64,000 bases of DNA from Rhizobium halophilum (GTDB lineage: Bacteria; Pseudomonadota; Alphaproteobacteria; Rhizobiales; Rhizobiaceae): the NCBI RefSeq assembly GCF_021648825.1, contig NZ_JAKJHS010000004.1, positions 299,192 to 363,191 of the forward strand, in the 5' to 3' direction. The notes beneath the pieces were generated by a model, which searched no databases, was not told the origin of the DNA, and was given only the letters and a program-made list of their open reading frames with translations. Numbering within the stretch: the first letter of the stretch is position 1; the number at the start of each line of letters is the position of its first letter. Shown here piece after piece: positions 8,953-19,074 of the stretch. The position numbers and the translations under genes are program-made.

Positions 8953-11796
8953 ATGGCTCACGACGACTCGATCGATTTCTCAGGCATCATTGATGTAGAC
9001 CAGCTGCGTAACGAGTGCCGCGCGGCCGCTGCGGGTAGCGGACAAACAGTGCTGGAGACGCGGGCGGCTCTGCTTGCGGTGCTGCGGGCGGCGAGCGTCG
9101 AAGGCCGCAAGAGGATACGCGGCCTTCTCGACAAGGATGGCGGGGGGCTTGCCTGCGCGCGGCGACTGTCGTGGCTGCAGGATCAGTTGATCCAAGTTCT
9201 TCACGAGGTCGTGGCGGAGCGATTGCATCCGGAAGCGCCGCAGGTGGCGGTCGCAGCTGTCGGCGGTTACGGGCGTGAGACACTTGCGCCCGGTTCCGAT
9301 ATCGACCTGCTCTTCCTGGTGCCGTCGAAGAATTCAGACGCGATGCGAAGGGCGATCGAGTTCCTGCTCTACGTTCTGTGGGACATGGGGTTCAAGGTTG
9401 GTCACGCCACCCGCACGGTCGAGGAGTGCATCCAGCTCGCCAAGACGGATATGACGATCCGCACTGCAATCCTGGAAAGCCGCTATATCTGCGGGGAGGA
9501 GGCGCTGGTCGGCGAGCTGGAAAAGCGCTTCGATGCCGAGATCGTCGCCGGTACCGGGCCTGAATTCGTCGCAGCAAAACTCGCCGAGCGCGACCAGCGC
9601 CATCAGAAGGCAGGCGACACCCGCTATCTCGTCGAACCCAACGTCAAGGAAGGCAAGGGCGGCCTGCGCGACCTGCAGACGCTCTTCTGGATCGCCAAGT
9701 ACTATTATCGCATCCGTGATGCGCATGAACTGGTCAAGCTCGGCGTCCTGTCGCGGCACGAATGGAAGGTCTTCCAGAAGGCGGACGATTTTCTCTGGGC
9801 CGTGCGTTGCCACATGCACTTCCTCACGGGCAAGGCGGAGGAACGGCTGTCCTTCGACATTCAGCGGGAGATTGCCGAGAGCCTGGGCTATCATAGGCGG
9901 CCGGGCCTAGCGGCTGTTGAACGCTTTATGAAGCACTACTTCCTTGTCGCCAAGGACGTGGGGGACTTAACGCGCATCTTCTGTGCAGCCCTTGAGGACG
10001 AGCAGGCCAAGGACGCCCCCGGCATCAAGCGCGTCATCTCGCGCTTCACCAGACGCGTGCACAAGATTCCGGGTACGGTGGAATTTGTGCAGGACCGTGG
10101 ACGTATCACGGTTGCCGATTCCGAGGTCTTCAAGCGCGATCCGATCAACATCATCCGCTTCTTCCATGTTGCAGACATCAACGGGCTCGAGTTTCACCCG
10201 GATGCTTTGAAGCGGGTCACGCGCTCGCTTTCCCTGATCAACGACGAGGTCCGTAACAACGACGAGGCCAACCGCCTCTTCATCTCGATGCTGACGTCTC
10301 GTCGAGAGCCGGCGCTGATGCTGCGGCGGATGAACGAGGCGGGAGTGCTGGGACGTTTCATCCCGGATTTCGGCCGCATCGTCTCCATGATGCAGTTCAA
10401 CATGTATCACCACTATACGGTCGATGAGCACCTGATACGCTCGGTGGAGGCTCTTTCCGAGGTCGACAAGGGACAGGCGGCCGACATCCATCCGCTCGCC
10501 AACAAGCTGATGCCTTCGGTCGATGAACGGGAAGCGCTCTATGTGGCAGTCCTGCTGCACGACATTGCCAAGGGGCGGCAGGAGGATCACTCGATTGCCG
10601 GCGCACGCATCGCCCGCAAGCTTTGCCCGCGTTTCGGGCTCAATGCCAAGCAGACCGAGCTTGTGGTCTGGCTCATCGAAGAGCATCTGATCATGTCAAT
10701 GACGGCGCAGACGCGCGATCTTCATGACCGCAAGACGATCACCGATTTCGCCGAAAAAGTGCAGTCGATGGATCGCCTGAGATTGCTCCTGATCCTCACC
10801 ATCTGCGATATCCGAGCCGTTGGCCCCGGCGTCTGGAACGGTTGGAAGGGGCAGTTGCTGCGCACGCTTTATTACGAGACGGAGCTCCTGCTGTCCGGCG
10901 GCTTCTCGGAAGTCTCGCGCAAGGAGCGGGCAAAACAGGCGGAGGAGGAGCTTTTTGCCGCTCTTGCGGACTGGAGCCAGAAGGACCGGCGAGTCTATTC
11001 GCGGCTCCACTACCAGCCGTACCTTCTTTCGGTCGACCTGGAGGACCAGGTGCGGCACGCCCAGTTCATCCGCGACACCGACCGGGCCGGGCATGCGCTG
11101 GCGACAATGGTGCGCACGCACTCCTTCCACGCCATCACCGAGATCACTGTGCTGGCGCCGGACCATCCAAGGCTTCTGTCGATCATCGCCGGCGCGTGTG
11201 CCGCCGCCGGTGCCAATATCGCGGACGCACAGATCTATACGACGACCGATGGTCGTGCCCTCGACACCATCCTCATCAACCGAGAGTTCGCCAGCGACGA
11301 AGACGAAATGCGCCGCGCGGCAACCATCGGCCGGATGATCGAGGACGTGCTGTCCGGCAAGAAGCGTCTGCCCGAAGTGATTGCGACGCGGGCCAAGGGC
11401 AAGAAGCGCAACAAGGCCTTCGACATTCCGCCCTCGGTCGTGCTGTCGAACGGCCTCTCGAACAAATTCACCGTGGTGGAGGTCGAGTGCCTTGACCGGC
11501 CCGGTCTTCTGGCGGAGATCACGGCCGTTCTGGCCGATCTCTCGCTCGATATCCACTCCGCACGTATCACGACCTTCGGCGAGAAGGTGATCGACACCTT
11601 CTATGTCACTGATCTCCTCGGCTCGAAGATCACCAACGAAAACCGGCAGAGCAATATCATTGCGCGGCTGAAAGCTGTGATGTCCGAGCAGGAAGACGAG
11701 CTGCGCCGCGGCATGCCCTCCGGCATGATTGCGCCGGCGCCCATGCCCGCACGTCGTGCGCAACAGACACCACGCCGTTCCAAGGCTGAAGCATGA
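8953..11796 (+). CDS. glnD: Bifunctional PII uridylyltransferase/uridylyl-removing enzyme GlnD
   Basis: GlnD senses glutamine and adds or removes UMP on PII proteins, setting nitrogen status. The 947 residues show a nucleotidyltransferase site near residues 102-120 ([19 protein letters not shown]), the PII-uridylyltransferase linker with [13 protein letters not shown], an HD phosphohydrolase domain near 530-560 ([13 protein letters not shown]) that removes UMP, and two C-terminal ACT domains near 725 and 835 that bind glutamine. Length and domain order are normal for the family. Its stop overlaps the murJ start by four bases (ATGA), so the two are cotranscribed and probably translationally coupled. 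Confidence 0.97.
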   Translation: MAHDDSIDFSGIIDVDQLRNECRAAAAGSGQTVLETRAALLAVLRAASVEGRKRIRGLLDKDGGGLACARRLSWLQDQLIQVLHEVVAERLHPEAPQVAVAAVGGYGRETLAPGSDIDLLFLVPSKNSDAMRRAIEFLLYVLWDMGFKVGHATRTVEECIQLAKTDMTIRTAILESRYICGEEALVGELEKRFDAEIVAGTGPEFVAAKLAERDQRHQKAGDTRYLVEPNVKEGKGGLRDLQTLFWIAKYYYRIRDAHELVKLGVLSRHEWKVFQKADDFLWAVRCHMHFLTGKAEERLSFDIQREIAESLGYHRRPGLAAVERFMKHYFLVAKDVGDLTRIFCAALEDEQAKDAPGIKRVISRFTRRVHKIPGTVEFVQDRGRITVADSEVFKRDPINIIRFFHVADINGLEFHPDALKRVTRSLSLINDEVRNNDEANRLFISMLTSRREPALMLRRMNEAGVLGRFIPDFGRIVSMMQFNMYHHYTVDEHLIRSVEALSEVDKGQAADIHPLANKLMPSVDEREALYVAVLLHDIAKGRQEDHSIAGARIARKLCPRFGLNAKQTELVVWLIEEHLIMSMTAQTRDLHDRKTITDFAEKVQSMDRLRLLLILTICDIRAVGPGVWNGWKGQLLRTLYYETELLLSGGFSEVSRKERAKQAEEELFAALADWSQKDRRVYSRLHYQPYLLSVDLEDQVRHAQFIRDTDRAGHALATMVRTHSFHAITEITVLAPDHPRLLSIIAGACAAAGANIADAQIYTTTDGRALDTILINREFASDEDEMRRAATIGRMIEDVLSGKKRLPEVIATRAKGKKRNKAFDIPPSVVLSNGLSNKFTVVEVECLDRPGLLAEITAVLADLSLDIHSARITTFGEKVIDTFYVTDLLGSKITNENRQSNIIARLKAVMSEQEDELRRGMPSGMIAPAPMPARRAQQTPRRSKAEA

Positions 11797-13364
11797 GCCT
11801 CGTCCGCAAGTTTGCCACCGTCGGGGGAGCAACGCTCGGCAGCCGGCTCTTCGGTTTTGCCCGCGAGACACTGATGGCGGCAGCGCTCGGCACGGGCACG
11901 ATGGCCGACGTCTTCTATGCCGCCTTCCGCTTCCCCAACCTCTTCCGTCGCCTGTTTGCGGAAGGGGCCTTCAACGCGGCCTTCGTGCCGCTGTTCTCCA
12001 AAGAGATCGAGACCAATGGGGTGGACGGCGCCAGGCGCTTCTCCGAGGAAGTCTTCGGCGTCCTGTTCTCGGTGTTGATGCTGATCACCATTGCCATGGA
12101 ACTGGCGATGCCGTGGCTGGTCGACTGGATCATCGCGCCGGGCTTCGCTGATGATCCAGAAAAGTCGGCACTCACCGTCCGGCTGGCCGCAGTGATGTTT
12201 CCCTATCTGATGTGCATGTCGCTGACGGCGATGATGAGCGGCATGCTGAATTCGCTACATCATTTCTTTGCGGCGGCCATTGCTCCAGTTTTCCTGAACG
12301 TCGTGATGATCGCGGCGCTCGGCTATGCCTGGTGGAGCGGGGCGGATGCGCTATCGACGGCGTGGTATCTCTCCTGGAGCGTCCTGGTCGCCGGCATCCT
12401 GCAACTGGCCCTAGTCTACTTCGGAGTCCGCCATGCAGGCATCAGGATCGGCTTCCGGCGGCCCAGGATGACGCCGAACGTCAAGCGGCTTCTCGTTCTC
12501 GCCGTACCGGCGGCGATTACCGGTGGTGTCACGCAAATCAACCAAGTGATCGGCCAGGCAATCGCCTCTACCAAGGATGGTGCCATCGCCGCACTACAGT
12601 ATGCTGATCGCATCTACCAGTTGCCACTCGGCGTCGTCGGGGTTGCGGTTGGGGTCGTGCTGCTGCCGGAACTGTCACGAGCGCTAAAGGGCGGTCACAT
12701 GAAGGAGGCGGCGGGAATTCAGAACCGCTCGCTCGAATTTGTTCTCTTCCTGACCCTGCCCGCGGCGGCAGGCCTTTGGGTGCTGTCGGAGCCGATCATC
12801 CGGGTGCTCTACGAGCGCGGTGCCTTTTCCGCTCAGAATACCGAAGTCGTTGCCTCCATCCTGGCGATCTACGGCATCGGCCTACCCGGCTTCGTGATGA
12901 TCAAGGCTCTGCAGCCGGGCTTCTACGCCCGCGAAGACACCCGCACGCCGATGCGGTTCACGATTATCTCGGTCATCGTGAATTCGGGGCTCGCCATCAC
13001 ACTGTTCCCGCTTCTGGCGGAGCGCGGCATCGCCACCGCCGAAGCCGCCGCAGGATGGCTCAACACCACGCTTTTGTTTGCAACACTTCTCTGGCGCGGC
13101 GATCTCCTATGGGAGTGGCAGCTGTTTCGCCGAGCATTGCTGCTTCTGGTTTCCGCAGGCGTGATGGCCGGCGCGCTGGTTTACCTTCTGCCATACGCCG
13201 CACCATGGCTACTGCCGCAGGTACCACTTCTCCAGCAGGTCTTGGCCCTCGGCTGCCTCTTGGCATTGGCCATGACGATCTACTTCCCCGTCGCCTTCCT
13301 GCTCGGCGGGGCCGATATGGGGATGATCCGGAGAAACCTGAAGCGCAAGCCCACCGAGGGTTAG
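11793..13364 (+). CDS. murJ: Lipid II flippase MurJ (MviN)
   Basis: MurJ moves the peptidoglycan precursor lipid II across the inner membrane. The 523-residue protein is polytopic, consistent with the 14 helices of the MOP-superfamily fold, and begins with the typical [32 protein letters not shown], where the basic residues line the cavity. Other family blocks are [24 protein letters not shown] and [12 protein letters not shown]. The start codon sits inside the end of glnD, an arrangement widespread in alphaproteobacteria. It converges with the M15-like peptidase gene with only two bases between the stops. Confidence 0.96.
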   Translation: MSLVRKFATVGGATLGSRLFGFARETLMAAALGTGTMADVFYAAFRFPNLFRRLFAEGAFNAAFVPLFSKEIETNGVDGARRFSEEVFGVLFSVLMLITIAMELAMPWLVDWIIAPGFADDPEKSALTVRLAAVMFPYLMCMSLTAMMSGMLNSLHHFFAAAIAPVFLNVVMIAALGYAWWSGADALSTAWYLSWSVLVAGILQLALVYFGVRHAGIRIGFRRPRMTPNVKRLLVLAVPAAITGGVTQINQVIGQAIASTKDGAIAALQYADRIYQLPLGVVGVAVGVVLLPELSRALKGGHMKEAAGIQNRSLEFVLFLTLPAAAGLWVLSEPIIRVLYERGAFSAQNTEVVASILAIYGIGLPGFVMIKALQPGFYAREDTRTPMRFTIISVIVNSGLAITLFPLLAERGIATAEAAAGWLNTTLLFATLLWRGDLLWEWQLFRRALLLLVSAGVMAGALVYLLPYAAPWLLPQVPLLQQVLALGCLLALAMTIYFPVAFLLGGADMGMIRRNLKRKPTEG

Positions 13365-13366
13365 AG

Positions 13367-13801
13367 CTACTTCCGGCGTCCGCAATGAGCCCAGCGCCGC
13401 TTGGGGCCGATGTCGACATGCACGAGCCCATTGCAATAGCGCCCTATTCCGCCAATTCCCGGAGCCGATGCAGCAGCGGCCAGTATCTTCTTCTCCGACA
13501 CCCCGGGAACGCGGATATCGGCTGCGTAGCAGCGCGTGTGTTGCGATCGTCCGGATCTTGGGCGGTGACCGGAGGTCACCATCGGCTTCTTTCCTGTCCG
13601 CACCGCAATGTGAGCGAGGATAGCTCTAAGCTTATTCGGAAAGCAGCTCGTCCTGACGCTGACGCGTTGAACCGTATAGGCTGCGGTGTAATCATGTTTG
13701 AAGATGTTGCCGCGGCGTTTCTGACTGCTGTCGGCTTCCGCAACTCCGCTCACTGCGAACGAGAGCAAGGACGCAAGCGCGACACTATAAACAATGCGCA
13801 T
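13367..13801 (-). CDS. Exported peptidase M15-like (D-Ala-D-Ala carboxypeptidase fold) protein
   Basis: This 144-residue protein has a clear signal peptide (MRIVYSVALASLLSFAVSGVAEA). The rest resembles the M15 zinc peptidase fold used by enzymes that trim peptidoglycan peptides: TSGHR, then SQHTRCYAADIRV supplying the His and Asp ligands, and HVDIG supplying the last His. I chose the ATG at 13801 because GGGGGA lies just ahead of it and the signal peptide then begins at residue 1; a longer frame to 13879 adds an unlikely leader. Periplasmic action on cell wall peptides is inferred; no substrate can be read from the sequence. Confidence 0.75.
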   Translation of the reverse strand: MRIVYSVALASLLSFAVSGVAEADSSQKRRGNIFKHDYTAAYTVQRVSVRTSCFPNKLRAILAHIAVRTGKKPMVTSGHRPRSGRSQHTRCYAADIRVPGVSEKKILAAAASAPGIGGIGRYCNGLVHVDIGPKRRWAHCGRRK

Positions 13802-14256
13802 GGTATCCCCCAAAATCTGGCTCGTGATCATCTCGAGCCTCCGTTGGCGACAAGAAAGTCGTTCCAGAAAATGTCGCAAATAAGGTCAAAATTTGCTTTG
13901 GCTTCTAGCGGATGGTCTGCTGCACTGCAAGATAGGAGGCGCAGTCGCCTCAAGAAGAAGAAGAACGTACTTTTTAAGCTGCTGAATCAGAATGTTCTAG
14001 TTTCATATGAAGCTATGCATTCGGTGGGCGCCAACAGTTCGGTGTCGCCTAAATTAGCGGCAGGGGCGGGCTTGGTAACGCCAGCCACGGCTTCGCTCCG
14101 AAAAAGCGATGCGCAATTGCGGCAGAAAGAAGGCAAGAGGCAGCGCCAGGGGGCATGGACGCCTCTTGATCGGGTGCCTGTTGAGGTGCATAAGCCGGCC
14201 CGTTAGCAACATGGCCCGCTGGGCCTGGGGCCCTCCACCAGCCTATTGAGGACAAT
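13802..14256. other. 455-base intergenic region between M15-like peptidase and trpS
   Basis: No convincing gene is present. The region must hold the divergent promoters. A perfect 6-bp hairpin, GAGGCG-CAGT-CGCCTC, sits at 13936-13951, followed by an AAG-rich tract rather than a T-run. A GGCCC-GCT-GGGCC stem lies at about 14214-14226, just upstream of trpS and its Shine-Dalgarno GAGGA. The open frames across it are arginine- and lysine-rich and look non-coding. Confidence 0.5.
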
Positions 14257-15321
14257 ATGAACACCTTTCAGCCGCTTGTTTTTTCCGGCGTCCAGCCGAC
14301 AGGGAACCTGCATCTGGGCAATTATCTTGGTGCGATCCGCAAATTCGTCGCACTGCAGGAAAACAACGACTGCATCTATTGTGTGGTGGACCTTCACGCC
14401 ATTACCGCCCAGCTGGTCCACGAGGATCTGAAGGGCCAAATCCGGTCGATCGCCGCTGCTTTCATCGCATCGGGTATCGATCCGGTGAAGCACATCGTAT
14501 TCAATCAGTCGGCCGTCCCGCAGCACGCAGAACTTGCTTGGATATTTAACTGTGTCGCGCGGATCGGCTGGATGAACCGCATGACGCAGTTCAAGGACAA
14601 GGCCGGCAAAGATCGCGAGAATGCCTCTCTTGGTCTGCTCGCCTATCCGAGTCTGATGGCCGCTGACATTCTCGTCTATCGCGCCACCCACGTACCGGTT
14701 GGCGACGATCAGAAACAGCATCTGGAACTCGCGCGTGATATTGCGCAGAAATTCAATATCGATTTCCAGGACAAGATCCGCACGTCAGGTACCGGGGTCG
14801 ACATGGTGGTGGGCGAAGAGCCGATCCATGGTTATTTCCCGCTGGTGGAGCCGTTGATCGATGGACCGGCTCCACGCGTAATGTCGCTGAAGGACGGCAC
14901 AAAGAAGATGTCGAAGTCTGATCCGTCAGACCTGTCGCGCATCAACCTTATGGACGACGGGGAGACCATACTGAAGAAGATCCGCAAGGCCAAGACGGAT
15001 CCGGATTCCCTGCCGAGCGAGGTCGAGGGCCTGAAGGGGCGTCCGGAAGCCGATAACCTCGTCGGCATCTATGCGGCCCTTTCGGACAAGAAAAAGGAGG
15101 ACGTTCTGAAGGAGTTCGGTGGGCAGCAGTTCTCGACGTTCAAGCCTGCGCTTGCGGATCTGGCGGTTCACGTCCTTTCGCCCATCACCGGCGAAATGCG
15201 CCGCCTGATGGACGATACCACCCACATCGACGCCATCCTGCGCGACGGTGGCGAGAGAGCCCGAGCACGCGCAGAAGGTGTGATGGCGGATGTCTCCGAC
15301 ATCATCGGTTTCCTGCGCTGA
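14257..15321 (+). CDS. trpS: Tryptophanyl-tRNA synthetase
   Basis: TrpRS charges tRNA-Trp. The 354-residue class I synthetase shows the N-terminal signature [18 protein letters not shown] (the HIGH-equivalent is HLGN near residues 19-22) and the KMSKS loop ([10 protein letters not shown] near residue 218). [10 protein letters not shown] and [25 protein letters not shown] are also typical. Length is usual for the bacterial enzyme with its short alphaproteobacterial insertions. GAGGA precedes the ATG. A stem-loop terminator follows the stop, so it is probably a single-gene unit. Confidence 0.97.
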   Translation: MNTFQPLVFSGVQPTGNLHLGNYLGAIRKFVALQENNDCIYCVVDLHAITAQLVHEDLKGQIRSIAAAFIASGIDPVKHIVFNQSAVPQHAELAWIFNCVARIGWMNRMTQFKDKAGKDRENASLGLLAYPSLMAADILVYRATHVPVGDDQKQHLELARDIAQKFNIDFQDKIRTSGTGVDMVVGEEPIHGYFPLVEPLIDGPAPRVMSLKDGTKKMSKSDPSDLSRINLMDDGETILKKIRKAKTDPDSLPSEVEGLKGRPEADNLVGIYAALSDKKKEDVLKEFGGQQFSTFKPALADLAVHVLSPITGEMRRLMDDTTHIDAILRDGGERARARAEGVMADVSDIIGFLR

Positions 15322-15328
15322 AGCTATT

Positions 15329-15351
15329 GGTCCCGTAGCGGGGCCGGTTTT
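15329..15351 (+). terminator. Terminator of trpS
   Basis: Stem GGTCCCG / CGGGGCC with a TAG loop and one G-U pair is followed by GGTTTTC, eight bases after the trpS stop codon. Confidence 0.6.
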
Positions 15352-15422
15352 CATTTCTGGGCTTTGGTATAAATTCCGCTGCTCGGGCCCGGAGGGGTTA
15401 GGGACTGGGAGAGGGGGCTAAC

Positions 15423-15914
15423 ATGGTTTCCAAACGTCTTTCGAGTTTAGAGGGTCATCGCCGCAAGTTCATGGCGGTGATTGACGGCACGCCGGAATGT
15501 GAGCGTGCCGTTCACTACGCGGGACGTCGCGCCAAGAACTCCAATGGTGGGCTCGTTTTGCTCTTTGTTATTCCCGAGGGAGATTTCCAGCAGTGGCTGG
15601 GCGTAGAGGCGATCATGCGTGCCGAAGCGCGCGAAGAGGCTGAAGCGATCATGGCGAGGACCGCACAGAAGGTGCGTGAGACAATCGGCACCGATCCCGA
15701 GGTTGTCATCCGCGAGGGGAATGCCACCGAGCAGATAAACGCGCTGGTAGAAGAAGATCGCGACATCGCCATCCTCGTCCTTGCCGCGGCGTCCGCCAAG
15801 GAAGGCCCAGGCCCGCTAGTGTCTGCGATTGCCGGACGAGGTGCAGTCTTCCCCATTCCCGTCACAGTTCTCCCTGACAGCCTGACGGACGAGGAGATCG
15901 ACGCGCTCTGTTAA
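15423..15914 (+). CDS. Universal stress protein (UspA family)
   Basis: The 163-residue protein has a single Usp domain: an N-terminal strand with FMAVIDGTPECERAVHYAGRRAK, the central helices, and VVIREGNATEQINALVEEDRDIAILVLAA. The glycine-rich nucleotide loop common to ATP-binding Usp proteins (G-x2-G-x9-G-S/T) is not clear: the corresponding part reads GPGPLVSAIAGRGAVFPIPVTVLP. ATP binding is therefore uncertain. A strong GGGAGAGGGGG precedes the ATG. It stands between trpS and nfuA with intergenic spacers on both sides. The physiological role is unknown beyond a general stress link for the family. Confidence 0.85.
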   Translation: MVSKRLSSLEGHRRKFMAVIDGTPECERAVHYAGRRAKNSNGGLVLLFVIPEGDFQQWLGVEAIMRAEAREEAEAIMARTAQKVRETIGTDPEVVIREGNATEQINALVEEDRDIAILVLAAASAKEGPGPLVSAIAGRGAVFPIPVTVLPDSLTDEEIDALC

Positions 15915-16027
15915 GTTGCCTTGACGACGGCTGTCATTAGGCGCACTTGAACGAAAACGTGGTTGCGACTATCTTCTTTTGAATAGTTCTAAGTTTGCGG
16001 TGCCGGTCGGCGCTCAGGAGATGTGAG

Positions 16028-16594
16028 ATGTTCATTCAGACCGAGGCTACGCCGAACCCGGCGACCCTGAAGTTCCTTCCGGGCAAGATCGTGATGGACA
16101 AGGGTACTGCCGACTTCCGCGATCAGACGGATGCGGAGGCGTCGCCGCTGGCTTCGCGATTATTCGCAGTCCCCGGGGTGACCGGCGTATACTTCGGCTA
16201 CGACTTCATTACCGTCACCAAGAGCGGAGGGGATTGGCAGCACATGAAGCCTGCGATCCTCGGCTCTATCATGGAACATTTTATGTCCGGTCAGCCTGTG
16301 ATGGATGGGGGCACGACGACTGCCGAAATCTCCGACGAAGAAGGCGAGTTTTACGAGGACGGTGACGAGACGGTGGTCGCCACGATCAAGGAACTGCTTG
16401 AGACGCGCGTACGCCCGGCGGTTGCTCAGGACGGCGGCGACATCACCTTCAAGGGCTTCAAGGATGGCACAGTCTACCTCAACATGAAGGGCGCCTGCTC
16501 CGGCTGCCCGTCTTCGACCGCGACGCTGAAGCACGGAGTACAGAATTTGCTTCGCCACTTTGTGCCTGAAGTCCAAGCAGTTGAAGCTCTCTAG
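16028..16594 (+). CDS. nfuA: Iron-sulfur cluster carrier NfuA/NifU-like
   Basis: This 188-residue protein joins an N-terminal Nfu_N domain (MFIQTEATPNPATLKFLPG) to a C-terminal NifU-like domain with the CxxC cluster site GACSGCPSS near residues 156-161. Such proteins receive a 4Fe-4S cluster at a dimer interface and pass it to target enzymes. The ATG at 16028 gives the family-standard start. It begins a long co-directional run; MiaB, a 4Fe-4S enzyme, is encoded five genes downstream and is a plausible client. tsaB starts 16 bases after its stop. Confidence 0.93.
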   Translation: MFIQTEATPNPATLKFLPGKIVMDKGTADFRDQTDAEASPLASRLFAVPGVTGVYFGYDFITVTKSGGDWQHMKPAILGSIMEHFMSGQPVMDGGTTTAEISDEEGEFYEDGDETVVATIKELLETRVRPAVAQDGGDITFKGFKDGTVYLNMKGACSGCPSSTATLKHGVQNLLRHFVPEVQAVEAL

Positions 16595-16609
16595 AAACGT
16601 CGCAGAGCA

Positions 16610-17269
16610 ATGATCGTCCTGGCAATCGATACGGCTGGCGTGGATTGCTCTGCAGCCGTGTTCGACAGTGACAGCGGGCAGATGCTGAGCGCCGTCACTG
16701 ACATGATCGGCAAAGGGCATGCCGAACGTTTGATGGCCGTGATCGATGAGGCGCTGGCGAAAGCTGGGCGGGTCTTGGCGGATGTTCAGCGCGTCGCTGT
16801 GGTTATCGGTCCGGGTTCGTTTACCGGGGTTCGCGTCGGCGTCGCGACCGCACGCGGTCTAGCCCTTGCATTGAGTGCCGAGTGTGTCGGCGTAACGACG
16901 CTTGAGGTGTTGGCGCACGGTTTCCGTCAAAACGACGCCCCCAGGCCGCTTGTCGTCGCCATGGATGCCAAGCGTGGAGAGCTCTACGTGCAGGCTTTCG
17001 CGACCGATGGAAGTCCCCTCACGCACCCCGCAGCGATGAGCCCGGAAGAGACAGCCGAACTAGCCCGTTCGTTGCCGGCCGAAGTCGTAGGCTCCGGGCG
17101 ATCGCTCGTCCTGGAGGCGCCGGCGAGCGGGCTGGCTGTCGACCGGTTCGACATCGCCGTCGTAGCCAGACTTGGCGCCGCGCGAACCGTCCACGGTGCG
17201 CCCAAACCGCTCTATCTGCGCGGTCCGGACGCGAAGCCGCAGACGGGCTATGCGCTTGCTCGAGCCTGA
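16610..17269 (+). CDS. tsaB: tRNA threonylcarbamoyladenosine biosynthesis protein TsaB
   Basis: TsaB (YeaZ) partners TsaD and TsaE in making t6A37 on ANN-decoding tRNAs. The 219-residue protein begins MIVLAIDTAGVDCSAAVFD, the ASKHA nucleotide-fold start of the family, and has VVIGPGSFTGVRVGVATARGLALAL, the signature loop. Length is normal. The next gene, rimI, starts five bases after the stop; tsaB-rimI linkage is a widespread bacterial arrangement, which supports both calls. Confidence 0.94.
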   Translation: MIVLAIDTAGVDCSAAVFDSDSGQMLSAVTDMIGKGHAERLMAVIDEALAKAGRVLADVQRVAVVIGPGSFTGVRVGVATARGLALALSAECVGVTTLEVLAHGFRQNDAPRPLVVAMDAKRGELYVQAFATDGSPLTHPAAMSPEETAELARSLPAEVVGSGRSLVLEAPASGLAVDRFDIAVVARLGAARTVHGAPKPLYLRGPDAKPQTGYALARA

Positions 17270-17274
17270 GGCCA

Positions 17275-17769
17275 ATGATTGACGGATACTTCCAGTGGAA
17301 GCCCTTTTTCGAGATAGTCCCGCTGGTCATAGAAGACTGCGCTGAGATTTCCGACGTCCACGGCGATCGCTTCCCCAGGCAATGGAGCGACGACGAGTTT
17401 GCCAGCCTGCTCCTGCAGCCCAACGTGTTTGGCTTCGTCGCGCGTCAAACCAACGCCTTCTTCTCCCGGCCGCTCGGAGGCTTCGTGCTTGCTCGCGAGA
17501 CGGCGGGTGAAGCTGAGATCCTCACCATAGCGGTCTCGGAAAAATTCGCCCGTGCCGGGGTTGGGTGGCGGCTGATGCAGGCAGCGCTGCGAGAAGCGAG
17601 CCAGCGGGGCGGAGAAACCATCTTTCTTGAGGTCGAGGCTGCCAACCATCCGGCCGTCCACCTCTACCGGAAGCTCAAATTCGAAACCATCGCGGAGCGA
17701 CCGGCCTATTACTCGGCATCCGACGGGACCAAATCCACCGCGCTTGTCATGCGGCGCGATCTTCGCTAG
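17275..17769 (+). CDS. rimI: Ribosomal protein S18 alanine N-acetyltransferase RimI
   Basis: A 164-residue single-domain GNAT acetyltransferase. The acetyl-CoA loop is visible as VSEKFARAGVGWRLMQAALREASQRG, and the C-terminal block IFLEVEAANHPAVHLYRKLKFETIAERPAYY is characteristic of RimI, which acetylates the N-terminal alanine of S18. It follows tsaB by five bases, and that linkage, more than any unique residue, supports RimI over a generic GNAT. mur follows 38 bases downstream. Confidence 0.88.
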   Translation: MIDGYFQWKPFFEIVPLVIEDCAEISDVHGDRFPRQWSDDEFASLLLQPNVFGFVARQTNAFFSRPLGGFVLARETAGEAEILTIAVSEKFARAGVGWRLMQAALREASQRGGETIFLEVEAANHPAVHLYRKLKFETIAERPAYYSASDGTKSTALVMRRDLR

Positions 17770-17807
17770 GTCGGTCGAACCGTGATTTGATTGAAGGCGG
17801 CAAGGTC

Positions 17808-18236
17808 ATGACGGATCTTTCCAGAACGCTTGAGGAGCTGTGTGCCGACAAAGGCATGCGGATGACCGACCAGCGCCGCGTCATCGCCCGCATCCTTCAA
17901 GACTCAGACGATCATCCCGATGTCGAGGAACTCTATCGCCGTTCCTCGAAGGTTGATCCGCGCATCTCGATCTCCACCGTTTACCGAACCGTCAAGCTGT
18001 TCGAGGACGAGGGTATCATTGAGAAGCACGACTTTCGCGACGGGCGATCGCGCTATGAGACCGTGCCCGAAGAGCATCATGACCACATGATCGACGTAAA
18101 GTCGGGCACCGTCATCGAGTTCCACTCGCCAGAAATCGAGGCTCTGCAGGAGCGCATTGCACGGGAGCACGGTTTCCGCCTCGTCGGACATCGGCTTGAG
18201 CTCTACGGGATTCCGCTCGACAAGGATGACGCTTGA
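17808..18236 (+). CDS. mur: Fur-family regulator of the rhizobial Mur type
   Basis: The 142-residue protein has the Fur winged helix (ISISTVYRTVKLFEDEGIIEKHDF) and the dimer domain with the metal-binding EEHHDHMID block. It contains one cysteine, at the N-terminus (EELCADKG), and lacks the CxxC structural zinc pairs of classical Fur: the position usually reading ICLDCG here is IDVKSG. That is the hallmark of Mur, the manganese-responsive Fur homologue of rhizobia that represses Mn uptake genes. I chose ATG 17808 (MTDLSRTLEE), with GAAGGCGG ahead of it, over the upstream 17787 codon. Its TGA overlaps the olsA TTG start. Confidence 0.88.
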   Translation: MTDLSRTLEELCADKGMRMTDQRRVIARILQDSDDHPDVEELYRRSSKVDPRISISTVYRTVKLFEDEGIIEKHDFRDGRSRYETVPEEHHDHMIDVKSGTVIEFHSPEIEALQERIAREHGFRLVGHRLELYGIPLDKDDA

Positions 18237-19030
18237 TCACCTGGTTGCGGACCGGTTTCGTCGTCCTGACTCTTTCGATTGTTACTCTGGTCCTCTTGCC
18301 GCTCCAACTGGCTGGCTTGGCGCTGGACCTGAAGCTTCGACGCACGCTTCCGCGGCTTTGGCATCGTTTTGCGTGTCGGCTGCTGGGCATTCGCATCCAC
18401 GTCCATGGTCGACTGGAAAAACGTCGTCCGCTTTTGCTTGCCGCAAACCATGCCTCCTGGAAGGATATCCTCGTCCTCGGGGCAGTCGCAGACGTGGTGT
18501 TCATCGCCAAGTCTGAAGTCGGCGAGTGGCCCGTGTTCGGAGTGCTTGCAAAGCTTCAGAAAAGCATCTTTGTCGCTCGCGAACAGAAGCGAAAGGCGGG
18601 CCACCAGGTAAACGAGATTGCCAATCGACTGGCGGGCGGCGAAATCGTCGTTCTTTTCCCCGAAGGCACCACCTCGGACGGCAACCGGGTGCTGGAGATC
18701 AAGTCGTCGCTGTTCGGTGCCGCTGCGGCCGCCGTTCCTCAGGTGCCGGGGCAGGTCGTCCACGTTCAGCCGGTCGCTATCGCCTACACCCGGGTTTATG
18801 GCATGGCGATGGGCCGTTATCATCGCCCGATCGCAGCTTGGCCAGGCGATATCGAGCTTGTCCCTCATCTGATGGGGGTCCTGAAAGCGGAGGCGATCGA
18901 CGTGGAGATCACCTTCGGCGACACGATCGAGTTCAGGACCGGCGATAATCGCAAGGTTCTCAGCGCAACGGTGGCTGCGCAAATCCGCCGAATGCTGATT
19001 GCCCGACTGCGTGGCCGCGACTACAAGTAA
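18233..19030 (+). CDS. olsA: Lyso-ornithine lipid O-acyltransferase OlsA (PlsC family)
   Basis: This 265-residue membrane-bound acyltransferase has the HX4D motif (NHASWKD) and FPEGTTSDG of the 1-acylglycerol-3-phosphate acyltransferase family. The N-terminus is one long hydrophobic segment ([25 protein letters not shown]). OlsA adds the second acyl chain to lyso-ornithine lipid. The call rests on resemblance to rhizobial OlsA and its position between the fur-like gene and miaB; a general PlsC function cannot be excluded. The start is TTG at 18233 and overlaps the mur stop, so translation is probably coupled. Its partner OlsB is encoded at 448. Confidence 0.82.
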   Translation: MITWLRTGFVVLTLSIVTLVLLPLQLAGLALDLKLRRTLPRLWHRFACRLLGIRIHVHGRLEKRRPLLLAANHASWKDILVLGAVADVVFIAKSEVGEWPVFGVLAKLQKSIFVAREQKRKAGHQVNEIANRLAGGEIVVLFPEGTTSDGNRVLEIKSSLFGAAAAAVPQVPGQVVHVQPVAIAYTRVYGMAMGRYHRPIAAWPGDIELVPHLMGVLKAEAIDVEITFGDTIEFRTGDNRKVLSATVAAQIRRMLIARLRGRDYK

Positions 19031-19074
19031 CAGACCCTTCTATTGCAGGCCGTCTTGCGGTAAGCAGCCCGATC

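Noticed and set aside
12776..14206. 476-residue forward frame from within murJ through the M15-like gene into the trpS spacer
   Set aside because: It crosses two real genes in other frames, and the part in the spacer has no recognisable feature.
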